64,000 bases of DNA from Peribacillus sp. ACCC06369 (GTDB lineage Bacteria > Bacillota > Bacilli > Bacillales > DSM-1321): the NCBI RefSeq assembly GCF_030348945.1, contig NZ_JAUCEN010000002.1, positions 1,426,001-1,490,000 on the forward strand, read 5' to 3'. The notes beneath the pieces were generated by a model that was not told the origin of the DNA, made no database searches, and saw only the letters and a list, made by a program, of their open reading frames with translations. Made by a program: the position numbers and the translations under genes. Positions within the stretch are counted from its first letter, which is position 1; each line of letters opens with the position of its first letter. Positions 34,402-43,738 of the stretch are shown here, piece after piece.

Positions 34402-35133
34402 TTACAAAATTTCCAATAATATTACCATGAACAAAAGACCGACAATGAAGGAATAGGTTGAGGTGCGTTCATTACCATCCCCATGGCTTTCAGGAATCAA
34501 TTCCTTATAAACGATGAAAAGCATGGCTCCCGCAGCGAAAGCTAAGCCGTATGGAACCAGGAACCCAATGTAAGAGGTTAAATAATAACCCAATAAGCCC
34601 GTAATTATTTCGATGGTACCGGTCAAGGTTGCTATCAGGAACGCTGTGAATTTACCGATTTTTTGATTAATTAAAAACAAGGCGACAAGTAACCCTTCCG
34701 GGGCATTTTGCAGGCCGATGGCAAATGCGATCAAGTTACCTGTATCAGCTGTATCCGAGGCGTAACTGACACCTACAGAAAGACCCTCTGGGATATTATG
34801 GAGTGTAATGGCAGTGATGATAAGCAAAGCCTTTTCATCGAACTGAATACCACTTTTCGTATGGCTGAGATCGATATGCGGAATGTTTTTTTCCATGATC
34901 GTTAATGTCATTACCCCGAGAAAAACCCCAATGACAAGCTGAATATACCCTCCGGTGGCTAAAGACTCCGGAATCAGGCTCAATAACGAAGCAGCCATCA
35001 TGATACCAGCGGTAAATGCCAGAAGCGTGTCTCTGAAACGATGTGTGATTGAACCTTGAATGAACAAGATCGGTAACGCACCGAACCCTGTAGACATAGC
35101 AGATAGGATGCTGCCTAATAAAACTCCACTCAT
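34402..35133 (-). CDS. ZIP family metal transporter
   Basis: A 243-residue membrane protein with about eight helices. The two metal-site motifs of ZIP transporters are present: LHNIPEGLSVG in helix four and QNAPEGLLVA in helix five. A short metal-ligand loop (HIDLSHTK) lies between helices three and four. It probably imports Zn2+, Fe2+ or Mn2+; the specific ion cannot be told. It is a single gene with its own terminator. Confidence 0.88.
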   Translation of the reverse strand: MSGVLLGSILSAMSTGFGALPILFIQGSITHRFRDTLLAFTAGIMMAASLLSLIPESLATGGYIQLVIGVFLGVMTLTIMEKNIPHIDLSHTKSGIQFDEKALLIITAITLHNIPEGLSVGVSYASDTADTGNLIAFAIGLQNAPEGLLVALFLINQKIGKFTAFLIATLTGTIEIITGLLGYYLTSYIGFLVPYGLAFAAGAMLFIVYKELIPESHGDGNERTSTYSFIVGLLFMVILLEIL

Positions 35134-35268
35134 ATATTTCTCCTTTGTATGGTACTTATCATTACTTATTTGTAAACCTTTGGGCGAAACAATAATTTAT
35201 TGTATTGAGGTGATAAAAAATAGGTTCCAGGAAAAAACCATTTTGAAGTCATTCATGTTTTCTGCGAA

Positions 35269-36492
35269 TCATTCTTCTGCATACCATTTTTTCAATGTTA
35301 GATCAGTCGGCAGCAATATGCTGATGATCCCAAGCAATGGCAGGAATCCCACTATCTTAATCATGGATTCGATTCCGATTATATCTGCGATGGCACCCAA
35401 TGAAACGGATCCAATGGCACCCATTCCAAAGGCTAACCCTACAGTCAAGCCGGCCATTGTTCCGACTTTTCCCGGGACCAATTCCTGTGCGTAAATTACA
35501 GTGACAGAAAAACTGCTCATTATAATGAACCCAGCCATCAATAATAAGATAAAAGCGGCTGTAGGAGGTACGAATGGTAAAAGTGCGGTTATTGGCATGC
35601 TTGCAGCGAAAGAAAAGAAAATTACATTTTTACGACCGAATCTATCCGCAAGCGGGCCACCGAAAAACGTACCTACAGCTCCAGCGGCTAAAAAGGCAAA
35701 TAGGAAAATCTGAGCGGATTTTATCGTGAATGAATGCTGCTCGATCAAATAAAAACTATAAAAGTTCGTCATGCACGATACATACCAGGAACGGGCAAAA
35801 ATAATGAATAAAATTAATACCAAGGCTTTGGCCACTTTATGGGACCGTTCTTTATTGATTACTTTTGCAGCAAGCTTTTTAGGCTGGAAGTGAACTAATT
35901 TTTGAGAATACCACTTGGCAATATACAGCAATAGGATAACGGCCGTTAAGGCAACCAAGGCAAACCAGAGTGCGCCTTTTTGACCGAAAGGAACAAGTAC
36001 GATGGCTGTGATGAGTGGGGCAAGGGCTTGCCCGCTATTTCCGCCAACCTGATAAATTGATTGTGCCAGGCCTCTTTTAGGGCCGCCTGCCATGTAGGCA
36101 ACCCTAGAACCTTCCGGATGGAAAATGGCTGACCCAAAGCCCATCAAGATGACTGCACCAAGGATAACGGTATAGTTTGGGGCAATTGCAAGTATGATGA
36201 CCCCTATTAAAGTACTGGTCAATCCAATGGGCAATGCATAGGGAAGGGGCTTTTTATCTGTATAGAACCCAACTGCCGGCTGCAGAAGGGATGAGACGAT
36301 ATTCAGGCAGAATGCAATCATCCCGAGCTGTGTATACGTTAGCGACATTGATTTCTCCAGGATTGGGAACATGGCCGGAACTACGGCCTGAAGTGAATCA
36401 TTCATTAAATGGCAGATGCCTATGATGATCATGATTTTCAGAGTCATATCTTGTTTTTGCGGGTTTGTTTTAATGGCAGCGATACTTCCCAT
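35269..36492 (-). CDS. MFS transporter, fosmidomycin-resistance (Fsr) type
   Basis: A 407-residue major facilitator protein with twelve helices. The N-terminal half has HLMNDSLQAVVPAMFPILEK, LQPAVGFYTDKKPLP (the inter-helix 2-3 motif), and GFGSAIFHPEGSRVAYM, the features of the Fsr family. Fsr exports the isoprenoid inhibitor fosmidomycin in E. coli; the natural substrate here is unknown. ATG 36492 follows GAAGAAGGA. No terminator was found at its end. Confidence 0.87.
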   Translation of the reverse strand: MGSIAAIKTNPQKQDMTLKIMIIIGICHLMNDSLQAVVPAMFPILEKSMSLTYTQLGMIAFCLNIVSSLLQPAVGFYTDKKPLPYALPIGLTSTLIGVIILAIAPNYTVILGAVILMGFGSAIFHPEGSRVAYMAGGPKRGLAQSIYQVGGNSGQALAPLITAIVLVPFGQKGALWFALVALTAVILLLYIAKWYSQKLVHFQPKKLAAKVINKERSHKVAKALVLILFIIFARSWYVSCMTNFYSFYLIEQHSFTIKSAQIFLFAFLAAGAVGTFFGGPLADRFGRKNVIFFSFAASMPITALLPFVPPTAAFILLLMAGFIIMSSFSVTVIYAQELVPGKVGTMAGLTVGLAFGMGAIGSVSLGAIADIIGIESMIKIVGFLPLLGIISILLPTDLTLKKWYAEE

Positions 36493-36638
36493 ATGTATAT
36501 GTCCTTCTTCCTGATTAAGAATTTTACCTATTCAATAAATAGATTCATTAAGCATGTCCCGTATGCATGACACCTTATAAAATAAATTGAATCGTTCTCT
36601 AGTCTTCATTTTTTAAAATTAAACCCTTCAATTTATAA

Positions 36639-38129
36639 CTAAGGATGGTCTTTTATTAAAGGTAAGCTGATTGTAACGGTTGTACCGTTTAGAGGTTTAC
36701 TTGAAAACTCGATGGTTCCGTTAAAAGATTCAATTATTCGTTTACATACGAATAGCCCTAATCCGGTTCCTTCCTTTTTCGATGTATAAAAGGGATCGAA
36801 GACTTTACCGATATCTTTTTCATTCAGTCCATGACCGTTGTCGATAATTATGATTTTAGCCCATTCATTTTCATGATGAATCCGGATCCTTAACTTTCCC
36901 CCAACTTCCATTGCCTCGAAACCGTTTTTGGCAATGTTGAGAATGACTTGTTTGAGTTGGTCCTTTGTACAATGAACCCTGATCGGTTCCTTTACGATGT
37001 TCCATTCCACTTCTATATTGAAGTGACGTGCTTCTGATTCTATTATTGGTCTCAATTCAGCAATGATACTGCGAATATCATATAAGGATAAAGTCTGGGG
37101 CATGGGTTTCCCTAAAATCAAAAATTCGCTCACTATACTATTGATCCGTTCAATTTCCTTCATGATGACAGAGTAATAAAACTGATCTTGTTCTTCTGGG
37201 TGTTTTTCAACCAGTAATTGTACCAGCCCCTTTATGCCGGTAAGTGGATTTTTTATTTCATGTGCCGTACTGGCAGCCAATGTACCGACAAAATCTATTT
37301 TTTGCTTATCGTTTAATAACTTTTGGTTTTTGGTATTCCTGCGAACGATCAGTTCCTCCATGACGCTATAGATCATGTGAGTAAAAAAGAAGGTGAAAAA
37401 GACAAGTATTAAAAGGACATTTATGTTATTTGTATTAATCCTGTCGGGCATCTTGACCGAAAGAGTCCAATCCACTTCTGTTAAAGGAACATCCACCCAT
37501 GTTGAATGTCCAGTGAATTCTTCGGTATTTATATCTAGAATTCGGGTTTTATCGCTTGTTTCCAAGATAAAGGCATGACCAGGGCTGAGCATTTTTAATG
37601 TTTTTTCCATATGATCGAGCCTAATATGTACCAATAAAAACCCTTGCGCCTTTTTATCATGATCCAGGATGGGAGCAAAAATGGAAATATAATCGAAATC
37701 AGGTTTATATGGATCCTTTGTTCCTATAACAACGGCTTTTTGAGTTTTTACTGCAAGCTCAATATCATCCTGTTCAATTAAAGAGTAATGATGGAAATAT
37801 TTATTCGTCCCTGAGATGGAAACGCCATCCTGGTTTAGCCAATATACTCCGGCATACCTGGAATCTGTATCTTTGATCCATTTCATAAGAAGTTCGGTTT
37901 TTTTATCATCCATATAAAGAACCGAACTGCTAAGGCTAAGCAGCTTTTCCTTCGTTTCACTTATAACTTGATCTATGTATTCTTGATAAACGGTTCCCGC
38001 CCATTCAGCTTTTTCCTGTCTTTCTTTTTGAATGGAACGTTCTAAATTCGTCCAATAAATGATTGACAAAATAATTAATGGTAAAATAACAATAAGTAGA
38101 TATGCGGTGAATTTATGCCTTGTTTTCAT
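36639..38129 (-). CDS. kinD: Membrane sensor histidine kinase with dCache domain, KinD-like
   Basis: A kinase of 496 residues. One N-terminal membrane helix (AYLLIVILPLIILSIIYW) is followed by an extracellular sensor domain of about 210 residues with cache-like features (AGVYWLNQDGVSISGTN), then a second helix (INVLLILVFFTFFFTHMIY). HisKA has AASTAHEIKNPLTGIKGL, and the ATPase domain ends KEGTGLGLFVCKRI. Layout and length match B. subtilis KinD (YkvD), and the next gene is the MarR orthologue YkvE, as there. ATG 38129 (MKTRHKF) was chosen from the family start; the frame is open to 38192. Confidence 0.88.
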   Translation of the reverse strand: MKTRHKFTAYLLIVILPLIILSIIYWTNLERSIQKERQEKAEWAGTVYQEYIDQVISETKEKLLSLSSSVLYMDDKKTELLMKWIKDTDSRYAGVYWLNQDGVSISGTNKYFHHYSLIEQDDIELAVKTQKAVVIGTKDPYKPDFDYISIFAPILDHDKKAQGFLLVHIRLDHMEKTLKMLSPGHAFILETSDKTRILDINTEEFTGHSTWVDVPLTEVDWTLSVKMPDRINTNNINVLLILVFFTFFFTHMIYSVMEELIVRRNTKNQKLLNDKQKIDFVGTLAASTAHEIKNPLTGIKGLVQLLVEKHPEEQDQFYYSVIMKEIERINSIVSEFLILGKPMPQTLSLYDIRSIIAELRPIIESEARHFNIEVEWNIVKEPIRVHCTKDQLKQVILNIAKNGFEAMEVGGKLRIRIHHENEWAKIIIIDNGHGLNEKDIGKVFDPFYTSKKEGTGLGLFVCKRIIESFNGTIEFSSKPLNGTTVTISLPLIKDHP

Positions 38130-38285
38130 GTTTGTCACTACTTTAGCTTTTATTTCAAGTATATCAAAATGAGTGATTAAACAATAGTGCATACTAAACA
38201 GGGCAGATTGACAAAAAAGTCATAATGTCATATAATAACTTTTAATTCAAGATATTTTAATTAAAAACTTTAAGGTTGTGAAGTT

Positions 38286-38723
38286 ATGGAGAATAATAAC
38301 ATCCAACAGTCTTTGAAACTGTTTATAGTGATGTCTAGAGCACATAGATCTATCAATGATGTGGTAAATAAACATATAGCCGAAGAGGGTTTGAATCCAA
38401 CTGAGTTTGCAGTACTGGAATTACTTTATCATAAAGGCGATCAGCCTCTTCAGCAAATAGGAGGAAAAATCCTGCTAGCGAGCGGCAGCATTACCTATGT
38501 CGTGGATAAACTTGAACAGAAGGATTATCTACAGAGAATAGCATGTAAAGAGGATCGCCGTGTAACCTTTGCAAAAATTACGGAAAAAGGAAAAGCCTTC
38601 ATTGAAGGGGTATTTCCCGAGCATGAAAAAAGAATCGATGATATCATGAGTGTACTTACGCAAGATGAAAAGGAAACCGTGATAGAATTGCTTAAAAAGA
38701 TTGGGTATTCCGCTCAAAATTAG
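38286..38723 (+). CDS. ykvE: MarR family transcriptional regulator, YkvE-like
   Basis: A 145-residue winged-helix regulator. The DNA-binding region runs LNPTEFAVLELLYHKGDQP, QQIGGKILLASGSITYVVDK, and the wing CKEDRRVTFAKITEKG. MarR proteins usually repress until a small ligand or oxidant releases them; a Cys in the wing region could be redox-sensitive. It diverges from kinD and has its own terminator. No target gene can be assigned from this window. Confidence 0.87.
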   Translation: MENNNIQQSLKLFIVMSRAHRSINDVVNKHIAEEGLNPTEFAVLELLYHKGDQPLQQIGGKILLASGSITYVVDKLEQKDYLQRIACKEDRRVTFAKITEKGKAFIEGVFPEHEKRIDDIMSVLTQDEKETVIELLKKIGYSAQN

Positions 38724-38731
38724 CTTAAGAA

Positions 38732-38768
38732 CCAGCACCCGGAGTTTACTGCAGGTGCTGGTTTTTTT
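38732..38768 (+). terminator. Intrinsic terminator after the MarR gene
   Basis: Stem CCAGCACC/GGTGCTGG followed by TTTTTTT. Confidence 0.88.
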
Positions 38769-38955
38769 ATGGTTAATAAAACCTAATTTGTTTCAAGGAC
38801 ATGAAGGTTTTTAATACCGTTGTGGCGAATTAAATTATATTACGATAACCGCTATTAATGAGAATGTCTCTTGAAAGTGATTTCGATTGGTGGATAACAT
38901 TAATTTGGATTATACATGAAAAAAATGTCGTTATATCATGAGAAGGAGTGTACAT

Positions 38956-40650
38956 ATGAAATTTAATGAGTATGAATATAAACGTCCTGAAATGGATGAG
39001 ATTAAAAACCGGTTCATGAACGCTTTGGAAAAGTTTACGGATGCTGGAAATGCTGATGAACAAATAAAAGCCATGGAAGAAATAAATGAAATTCGAAATT
39101 ATGTAGGTACGATGTTTAATTTGGTATATATTCGACATTCCATTGATACCAATGATGAATTTTATAAAGCGGAGAATGATTATTTAGATGACTTCTCCCC
39201 TGAAATGGAAGAATTAACATCAAAATTTTACAATGAACTCGTTCGCTCGAATTATCGTCAGGAGCTTGAGGTGAAATGGGGAAATCAACTATTTGACTTG
39301 GCAGAAGCCCAACTTAAAACCTTTTCACCCGAAATCATACCGCAACTGCAAAAAGAAAATAAATTATCGAGTGAATATTCGCAATTAATTGCCTCTGCAA
39401 AAATTCACTTTGATGGAAAAGAGCTGACACTTGCCCAGCTTCAGCCTTTTATGGAGTCGGCGGACCGTGAGTTAAGGAAAAATGCAAGTCGGGCATATTA
39501 CGGTTTCTTTGAAGAAAAGCAGGTGGATTTGGATCGCATATTCGATGAACTTGTCAAGGTGAGGCATGAGATCTCGATAGCGCTAGGCTATGGAAACTTT
39601 GTGGAGCTTGGGTATTATCGAATGACAAGGACTGATTATGATGCTGATATGGCTGCTGCATTCCGCAAACAGGTTAAAAAGGAAGTGGTACCGCTTGTTA
39701 CCCGGCTGAAGGGACGACAGCGCGAACGTCTTGGTTTGGAGAATTTAAACTATTATGATGAGAATTTTCATTTCAAGACTGGTAATGCCGTTCCAAAGGG
39801 CGATGCGGAGTGGATCATCGAAAATGGGAAAAAGATGTACCAAGAGCTCTCGCCTGAAACGAATGAGTTTTTCAATTATATGATAGCTAATGACCTGATG
39901 GATCTTGTGGCGAAGAAAGGAAAAGAAAGCGGGGGCTACTGTACTTTTATAGAAGACTATAAAGCTCCATTCATCTTTTCCAATTTCAATGGTACTTCCG
40001 GGGATATAGATGTTTTAACACATGAGGCAGGACATGCGTTCCAAGTGTATCGCAGCCGTAATCTCGACATTCCTGAGTATTATTGGCCCACATATGAAGC
40101 CTGTGAAATCCATTCGATGAGTATGGAATTCCTAACTTGGCCATGGATGGAGCTATTTTTCAAGGAAGATACGGAAAAGTATAAGTTTTCCCATTTAAGT
40201 GGTGCTCTCACATTCCTCCCGTATGGGGTAGCTGTTGATGAATTTCAGCATTTTGTTTATGAAAATCCTGAAGCCTCCCCCCTTGAAAGAAAGCAGGCTT
40301 GGCGTAAAATCGAGATGGAATATTTGCCACATCGTGATTATGAAGGGAATGAATACCTGCAGAATGGCGGGTATTGGCAGCGGCAAAGCCACATTTATCA
40401 GTCGCCTTTTTATTATATCGACTATACATTGGCCCAAATTTGCGCTTTCCAATTCTGGAAAAGGTCAGCTGAAAAAGATGAAACGGCTTGGAAGGATTAT
40501 TTGAATCTGTGTCAACTTGGAGGCAGCAAGTCCTTCCTTGATCTCGTTGAATCTGCGAATCTGAAATCTCCATTTGTTGACGGGACAGTACAGTCGGTCG
40601 TTAAGGTGATAGACGAATGGCTTTCCACTGTCGATGATAAAGCATTATAA
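38956..40650 (+). CDS. M3 family oligoendopeptidase
   Basis: A zinc metallopeptidase of 564 residues in the thimet oligopeptidase/PepF family, which degrades short peptides in the cytoplasm. The zinc site is LTHEAGHAFQVY (HExxH), with the third ligand Glu about 25 residues on in ACEIHSMSMEF. ATG 38956 (MKFNEYEYKRP) follows AGAAGGAGTG; the ATG at 38938 lies upstream of that site. It is a single gene with a strong terminator. Confidence 0.92.
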   Translation: MKFNEYEYKRPEMDEIKNRFMNALEKFTDAGNADEQIKAMEEINEIRNYVGTMFNLVYIRHSIDTNDEFYKAENDYLDDFSPEMEELTSKFYNELVRSNYRQELEVKWGNQLFDLAEAQLKTFSPEIIPQLQKENKLSSEYSQLIASAKIHFDGKELTLAQLQPFMESADRELRKNASRAYYGFFEEKQVDLDRIFDELVKVRHEISIALGYGNFVELGYYRMTRTDYDADMAAAFRKQVKKEVVPLVTRLKGRQRERLGLENLNYYDENFHFKTGNAVPKGDAEWIIENGKKMYQELSPETNEFFNYMIANDLMDLVAKKGKESGGYCTFIEDYKAPFIFSNFNGTSGDIDVLTHEAGHAFQVYRSRNLDIPEYYWPTYEACEIHSMSMEFLTWPWMELFFKEDTEKYKFSHLSGALTFLPYGVAVDEFQHFVYENPEASPLERKQAWRKIEMEYLPHRDYEGNEYLQNGGYWQRQSHIYQSPFYYIDYTLAQICAFQFWKRSAEKDETAWKDYLNLCQLGGSKSFLDLVESANLKSPFVDGTVQSVVKVIDEWLSTVDDKAL

Positions 40651-40694
40651 AAGATAATGTTTTAATGATTCGGTAATCATTTGGATGCTTTAAT

Positions 40695-40728
40695 AAAACG
40701 CTTGGGGATTACTCCTTAAGCGTTTTTT
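40695..40728 (+). terminator. Intrinsic terminator after the oligoendopeptidase gene
   Basis: Stem AAAACGCTT/AAGCGTTTT with a 14-base loop, followed by further T. Confidence 0.85.
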
Positions 40729-40951
40729 AATCTTTCCTCCGTTCAGAAGGTTTGGTACAAAAGTTTTGCTAAAGCCTCACAGAGAAATTCGAAATAGGTG
40801 AACAGGGAAATTCAGACCAAACAATGATAGGAAAGTTAACTAACTCTTTAATGCCATAAAGTCCAGGGGAAAACAGCCGACGAAAGGAATATTGCTCGGC
40901 TTGTCTTAAATGTCTCTTCCTTACATATAAATGTAGGGAGGAGGGGAGAGT

Positions 40952-41995
40952 ATGCTGTCAAGGTGGTCAGGGATTTTCCAGATTGCAGCGGTTTATGTAG
41001 GAACAGTCGTCGGTGCAGGTTTTGCAACTGGAAAAGAGATTGTCGAGTTTTTTACCCGTTATGGCTTCTATGGCTTTATTGGGATTTTAATAGCAGGTTA
41101 TATTTTCATTTTCACTGGAACTAAAATCATGCTCATTTCCGCAAGGATCAGGGCTTCTTCTTATGAGGAGTTCAATCAATTTCTTTTTGGAAAGAAAATT
41201 GCAGGAATCATCAACATCTTTTTCCTTATCATGCTGTTAGGGGTGACGGCTGTCATGATTTCGGGTTCAGGCGCGGTTTTCGAAGAACAACTTGGCGTGC
41301 CGAAAAGTATAGGGAGCTGGTCCACGATCATCCTGGCTTCCTTGGTCTTGATGATGGGAATGCGCGGTGTATTCACTGTAAACTCTTTTGTTGTACCAAT
41401 CATGATCAGTTTCAGTTTGATCCTTTTTTTCTCGACTTTGGGAAATGGAGAGTTCTTCAAGACACTTACAAAAGTGCCAGATGAAGTGATTACCCTGAAA
41501 ATGATTTTGTCACCATTTGCCTATACAGCCTTTAACCTGGCCTTGGCACAGGCTGTGCTGGTTCCTGTTGCCTATGAAGTCCGAGATGAGAAGGTCATTA
41601 AACATGGTGCAATCCTTGGGGGAATATTCCTGACCATCATTTTATTAACGGGGCATTTTTCACTTATGACACTCCCTGATGTGAATAATTATGAAATTCC
41701 TTCGGCGGTTATTATGAGAACGGCAGCCAGTCAGTTATATTGGATGTTCATTTTGGTGATTTATGGGGAGATATTCACTTCGGTCATCGGAAACATATAT
41801 GGATTACAGAGGCAAATAAGCAGTTATATTAAAATGCCAAGCATGCTGATCATAGCGGTGATTTTTTTAATTGCTTTAATCATAAGTGAATTTGGATATG
41901 GAAGGTTATTAGGATATATTTATCCGGTTTTTGGATACATAAGCCTGCTTTTTTTAATGCTTGTCTGGAAAAGCAAGGCAGGGAAGGAGAAATGA
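40952..41995 (+). CDS. ykvI: YkvI family membrane protein (APC-type transporter fold)
   Basis: A 347-residue integral membrane protein with about ten helices. The first helix has the unwound glycine motif YVGTVVGAGFATGKEIVEF, typical of LeuT-fold transporters. Length and sequence match B. subtilis YkvI, whose substrate is unknown. ATG 40952 follows GGGAGGAGGGGAG. The 215 bases upstream contain a small AGCCGA/TCGGCT hairpin near 40876-40902 but no recognised riboswitch. Confidence 0.87.
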   Translation: MLSRWSGIFQIAAVYVGTVVGAGFATGKEIVEFFTRYGFYGFIGILIAGYIFIFTGTKIMLISARIRASSYEEFNQFLFGKKIAGIINIFFLIMLLGVTAVMISGSGAVFEEQLGVPKSIGSWSTIILASLVLMMGMRGVFTVNSFVVPIMISFSLILFFSTLGNGEFFKTLTKVPDEVITLKMILSPFAYTAFNLALAQAVLVPVAYEVRDEKVIKHGAILGGIFLTIILLTGHFSLMTLPDVNNYEIPSAVIMRTAASQLYWMFILVIYGEIFTSVIGNIYGLQRQISSYIKMPSMLIIAVIFLIALIISEFGYGRLLGYIYPVFGYISLLFLMLVWKSKAGKEK

Positions 41996-41998
41996 AGA

Positions 41999-42025
41999 AC
42001 GGGGGGCATGACCTTAGCCCCCCGT
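41999..42025. terminator. Stem-loop between ykvI and the lipoprotein gene
   Basis: Perfect nine-base-pair stem ACGGGGGGC/GCCCCCCGT between convergent genes; no clear U-run on either strand. Confidence 0.5.
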
Positions 42026-42039
42026 ACCTGAATGGATGT

Positions 42040-42666
42040 TCATCCTTTCATCAGCGTCATAGCCATCTGTAGAAAAGCATCCCGGTAATCCTTATCTTTT
42101 TTTGTGAACATAGTTAAGCGGACGGGTGCTTTTTCATCCTTGAGCAATATGGAAGTAATCACATCATCCCCACTTTTCACTTCAAATCCCATACCGTTCT
42201 CGACATCAAGAGCTGGATCCACAATCGTGTCTGAAAGGCTTTTCAGCTGGGCTTGAACATTTTTCTCCACTTCATCCCAATTAACATCAGCCGTCAATAA
42301 TTCGATTCTCATATAAATGGAGTCATCTTCAGTCAGGAACACGATGTCTTTTCCTGGTTCTTCGGCACTTAATTTAAATTGTTGCAAAACATAGAGGCTG
42401 AACGGTTGATTATCACTTCTTTTTAAGAACGCTGTTTTTTCTATTGCTTTCCCGTTAATTGTATATTGCAGGTTTTGCTCCATCAGTCTTACTTTGTTGT
42501 TGTTTCCGTTATTGCCATTATCTCCATGTGAAGTATTGCCTTCGTTCTCCTCGTTCACAGAATCTTCCTGTGGTTGGTCTGCATTTTCGTCTGCGGTCGT
42601 ACCGCAGCCAGTCAGCAGAAAAGCGGCGAATGCGGCACAGCCAATATAACGTGTCCAACTAGTCAT
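42040..42666 (-). CDS. Hypothetical lipoprotein
   Basis: A protein of 208 residues with a lipoprotein signal: a hydrophobic stretch then LTGCG, the Cys being the lipidation site. An acidic, Asn/Gly-rich linker (residues about 25-60) precedes a compact domain of about 150 residues with FVLTEDDSIYMRIELL-like beta structure (the sequence reads FLTEDDSIYMRIELL). No family recognised; it is predicted to sit on the outer face of the membrane. ATG 42666 follows GAGGGAAA; the upstream ATG at 42699 has no such site. Confidence 0.8.
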   Translation of the reverse strand: MTSWTRYIGCAAFAAFLLTGCGTTADENADQPQEDSVNEENEGNTSHGDNGNNGNNNKVRLMEQNLQYTINGKAIEKTAFLKRSDNQPFSLYVLQQFKLSAEEPGKDIVFLTEDDSIYMRIELLTADVNWDEVEKNVQAQLKSLSDTIVDPALDVENGMGFEVKSGDDVITSILLKDEKAPVRLTMFTKKDKDYRDAFLQMAMTLMKG

Positions 42667-42817
42667 GTCATTTCCCTCGTCTTTCTGATAGAATTCCAAT
42701 ATTCCTATAAAAGATATCCCAGCAATCAGACATGCTGGTGATTTTCCCTTTAATAAAATGACGTTATGAATTGAAAGTTGTTACAAAAAAGCAGGAGCCG
42801 AAATTGGCATGATTACT

Positions 42818-42858
42818 AAAAAGTGAAAACGGAATGGTCATTGAGAAACCATCCCGTT
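42818..42858 (-). terminator. Terminator of ykvS
   Basis: Stem AACGGAATGGT/ACCATCCCGTT with one mismatch; followed on the minus strand by TTTTCACTTTTT. Confidence 0.75.
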
Positions 42859-42871
42859 TGATTACATTGAA

Positions 42872-43048
42872 TTATCCTATGATTTTATAATTTTTATGGT
42901 TGACGACGGTTTTCTGCTCAAGTTCCAAATCACGATAATTTTCCATATACGTGACGTCCACGATTACTGAGTTCTCGTTCACTTTCTCGACGATTCCTTT
43001 TAAGCCTTCTCTAAATTCAATGATATTTCCGACTTCCGCTTTCTTCAT
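42872..43048 (-). CDS. ykvS: YkvS family (DUF2187) protein
   Basis: A 58-residue protein of the DUF2187 family, with the beta-barrel-like pattern VGNIIEFREGLKGIVEKV, NSVIVDVTYMENYRDLE and KTVVNHKNYKIIG. Function unknown. ATG 43048 lies eight bases after AAAGGA; the ATG at 43057 is too close to that site. Confidence 0.9.
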   Translation of the reverse strand: MKKAEVGNIIEFREGLKGIVEKVNENSVIVDVTYMENYRDLELEQKTVVNHKNYKIIG

Positions 43049-43503
43049 GGTAATCATCCTTTCCCATTTCGTTTTACAATGATCAAAAAGTAACTATGGA
43101 GTAATTGGATTATTCGAACATCTTGCCGTTTAGATTTTGACGTGGGGAGTGCAAGTAAGAGAATTGGATATCTCTTTTGTCGGTACAGTAAGCTAAACTT
43201 TTAAAGGGAGTAGCAATTCTTGTAAAGGAGCAGTTGTAATGAAATGGCATAATTTGGTATATCTTGAAAACGCAGTTATGCGTACCAGTATGTAATCCTA
43301 TGTACAAAAAATGCCAATCATTTCACATTATGATATTTTACTATACAGTTTGCACTATTTTAAAGCATACGTAAAGAAATATGTAGCAAGTGAGCCTCAA
43401 AAAATTCTGATTTATATTAAGTGGCATGCTTATGATAAAATGGAAACGGAATTTCTCCTGTCTGATTATGGATAGAATATTTAAAAATTAGGAGGATAAT
43501 ATT
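43049..43503. other. Intergenic region with one possible micro-ORF
   Basis: About 450 bases with little coding signal. The only candidate is an 18-codon frame at 43241-43297 (+) preceded by AAAGGAG with eight-base spacing (MKWHNLVYLENAVMRTSM). It resembles no family I know and may be a remnant. Confidence 0.35.
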
Positions 43504-43698
43504 ATGAATGCTGAAGAAGCGAAAGATGTACTCGATAAACTGGCAAATCGGGAAATGGATGAATTCAGGATAACAAAAGAAGAATTTTTAGCTTTTCGTG
43601 AGTTTCTTATAAAAAGGGAAGACTTTAAATATTTTCGGGGGAATGCTCTCCATAACGGTGAAATAATTTATACTTATTTAGAAGAAGCGAGAAGTTAA
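43504..43698 (+). CDS. Small hypothetical protein (64 aa)
   Basis: A 64-residue, charged, helical soluble protein beginning MNAEEAKDVLDKLANREMDE. ATG 43504 has a strong TTAGGAGGA ribosome site and the gene ends before a perfect stem-loop, both signs of a real gene. I do not recognise the family. A role linked to the oppositely oriented sigma-like gene next door is possible but unsupported. Confidence 0.7.
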   Translation: MNAEEAKDVLDKLANREMDEFRITKEEFLAFREFLIKREDFKYFRGNALHNGEIIYTYLEEARS

Positions 43699-43712
43699 TG
43701 GACTGATATTTT

Positions 43713-43738
43713 AGGGTGGCTCATGAGTGAGCCACCCT
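43713..43738. terminator. Stem-loop between convergent small genes
   Basis: Perfect eleven-base-pair stem AGGGTGGCTCA/TGAGCCACCCT. It overlaps the last codons of the sigma-like gene on the minus strand. No strong U-run on the plus side. Confidence 0.6.

Noticed and set aside
35269..36492. Acquired fosmidomycin resistance
   Set aside because: Fsr-type carriers are common chromosomal genes; there are no mobile element features nearby.
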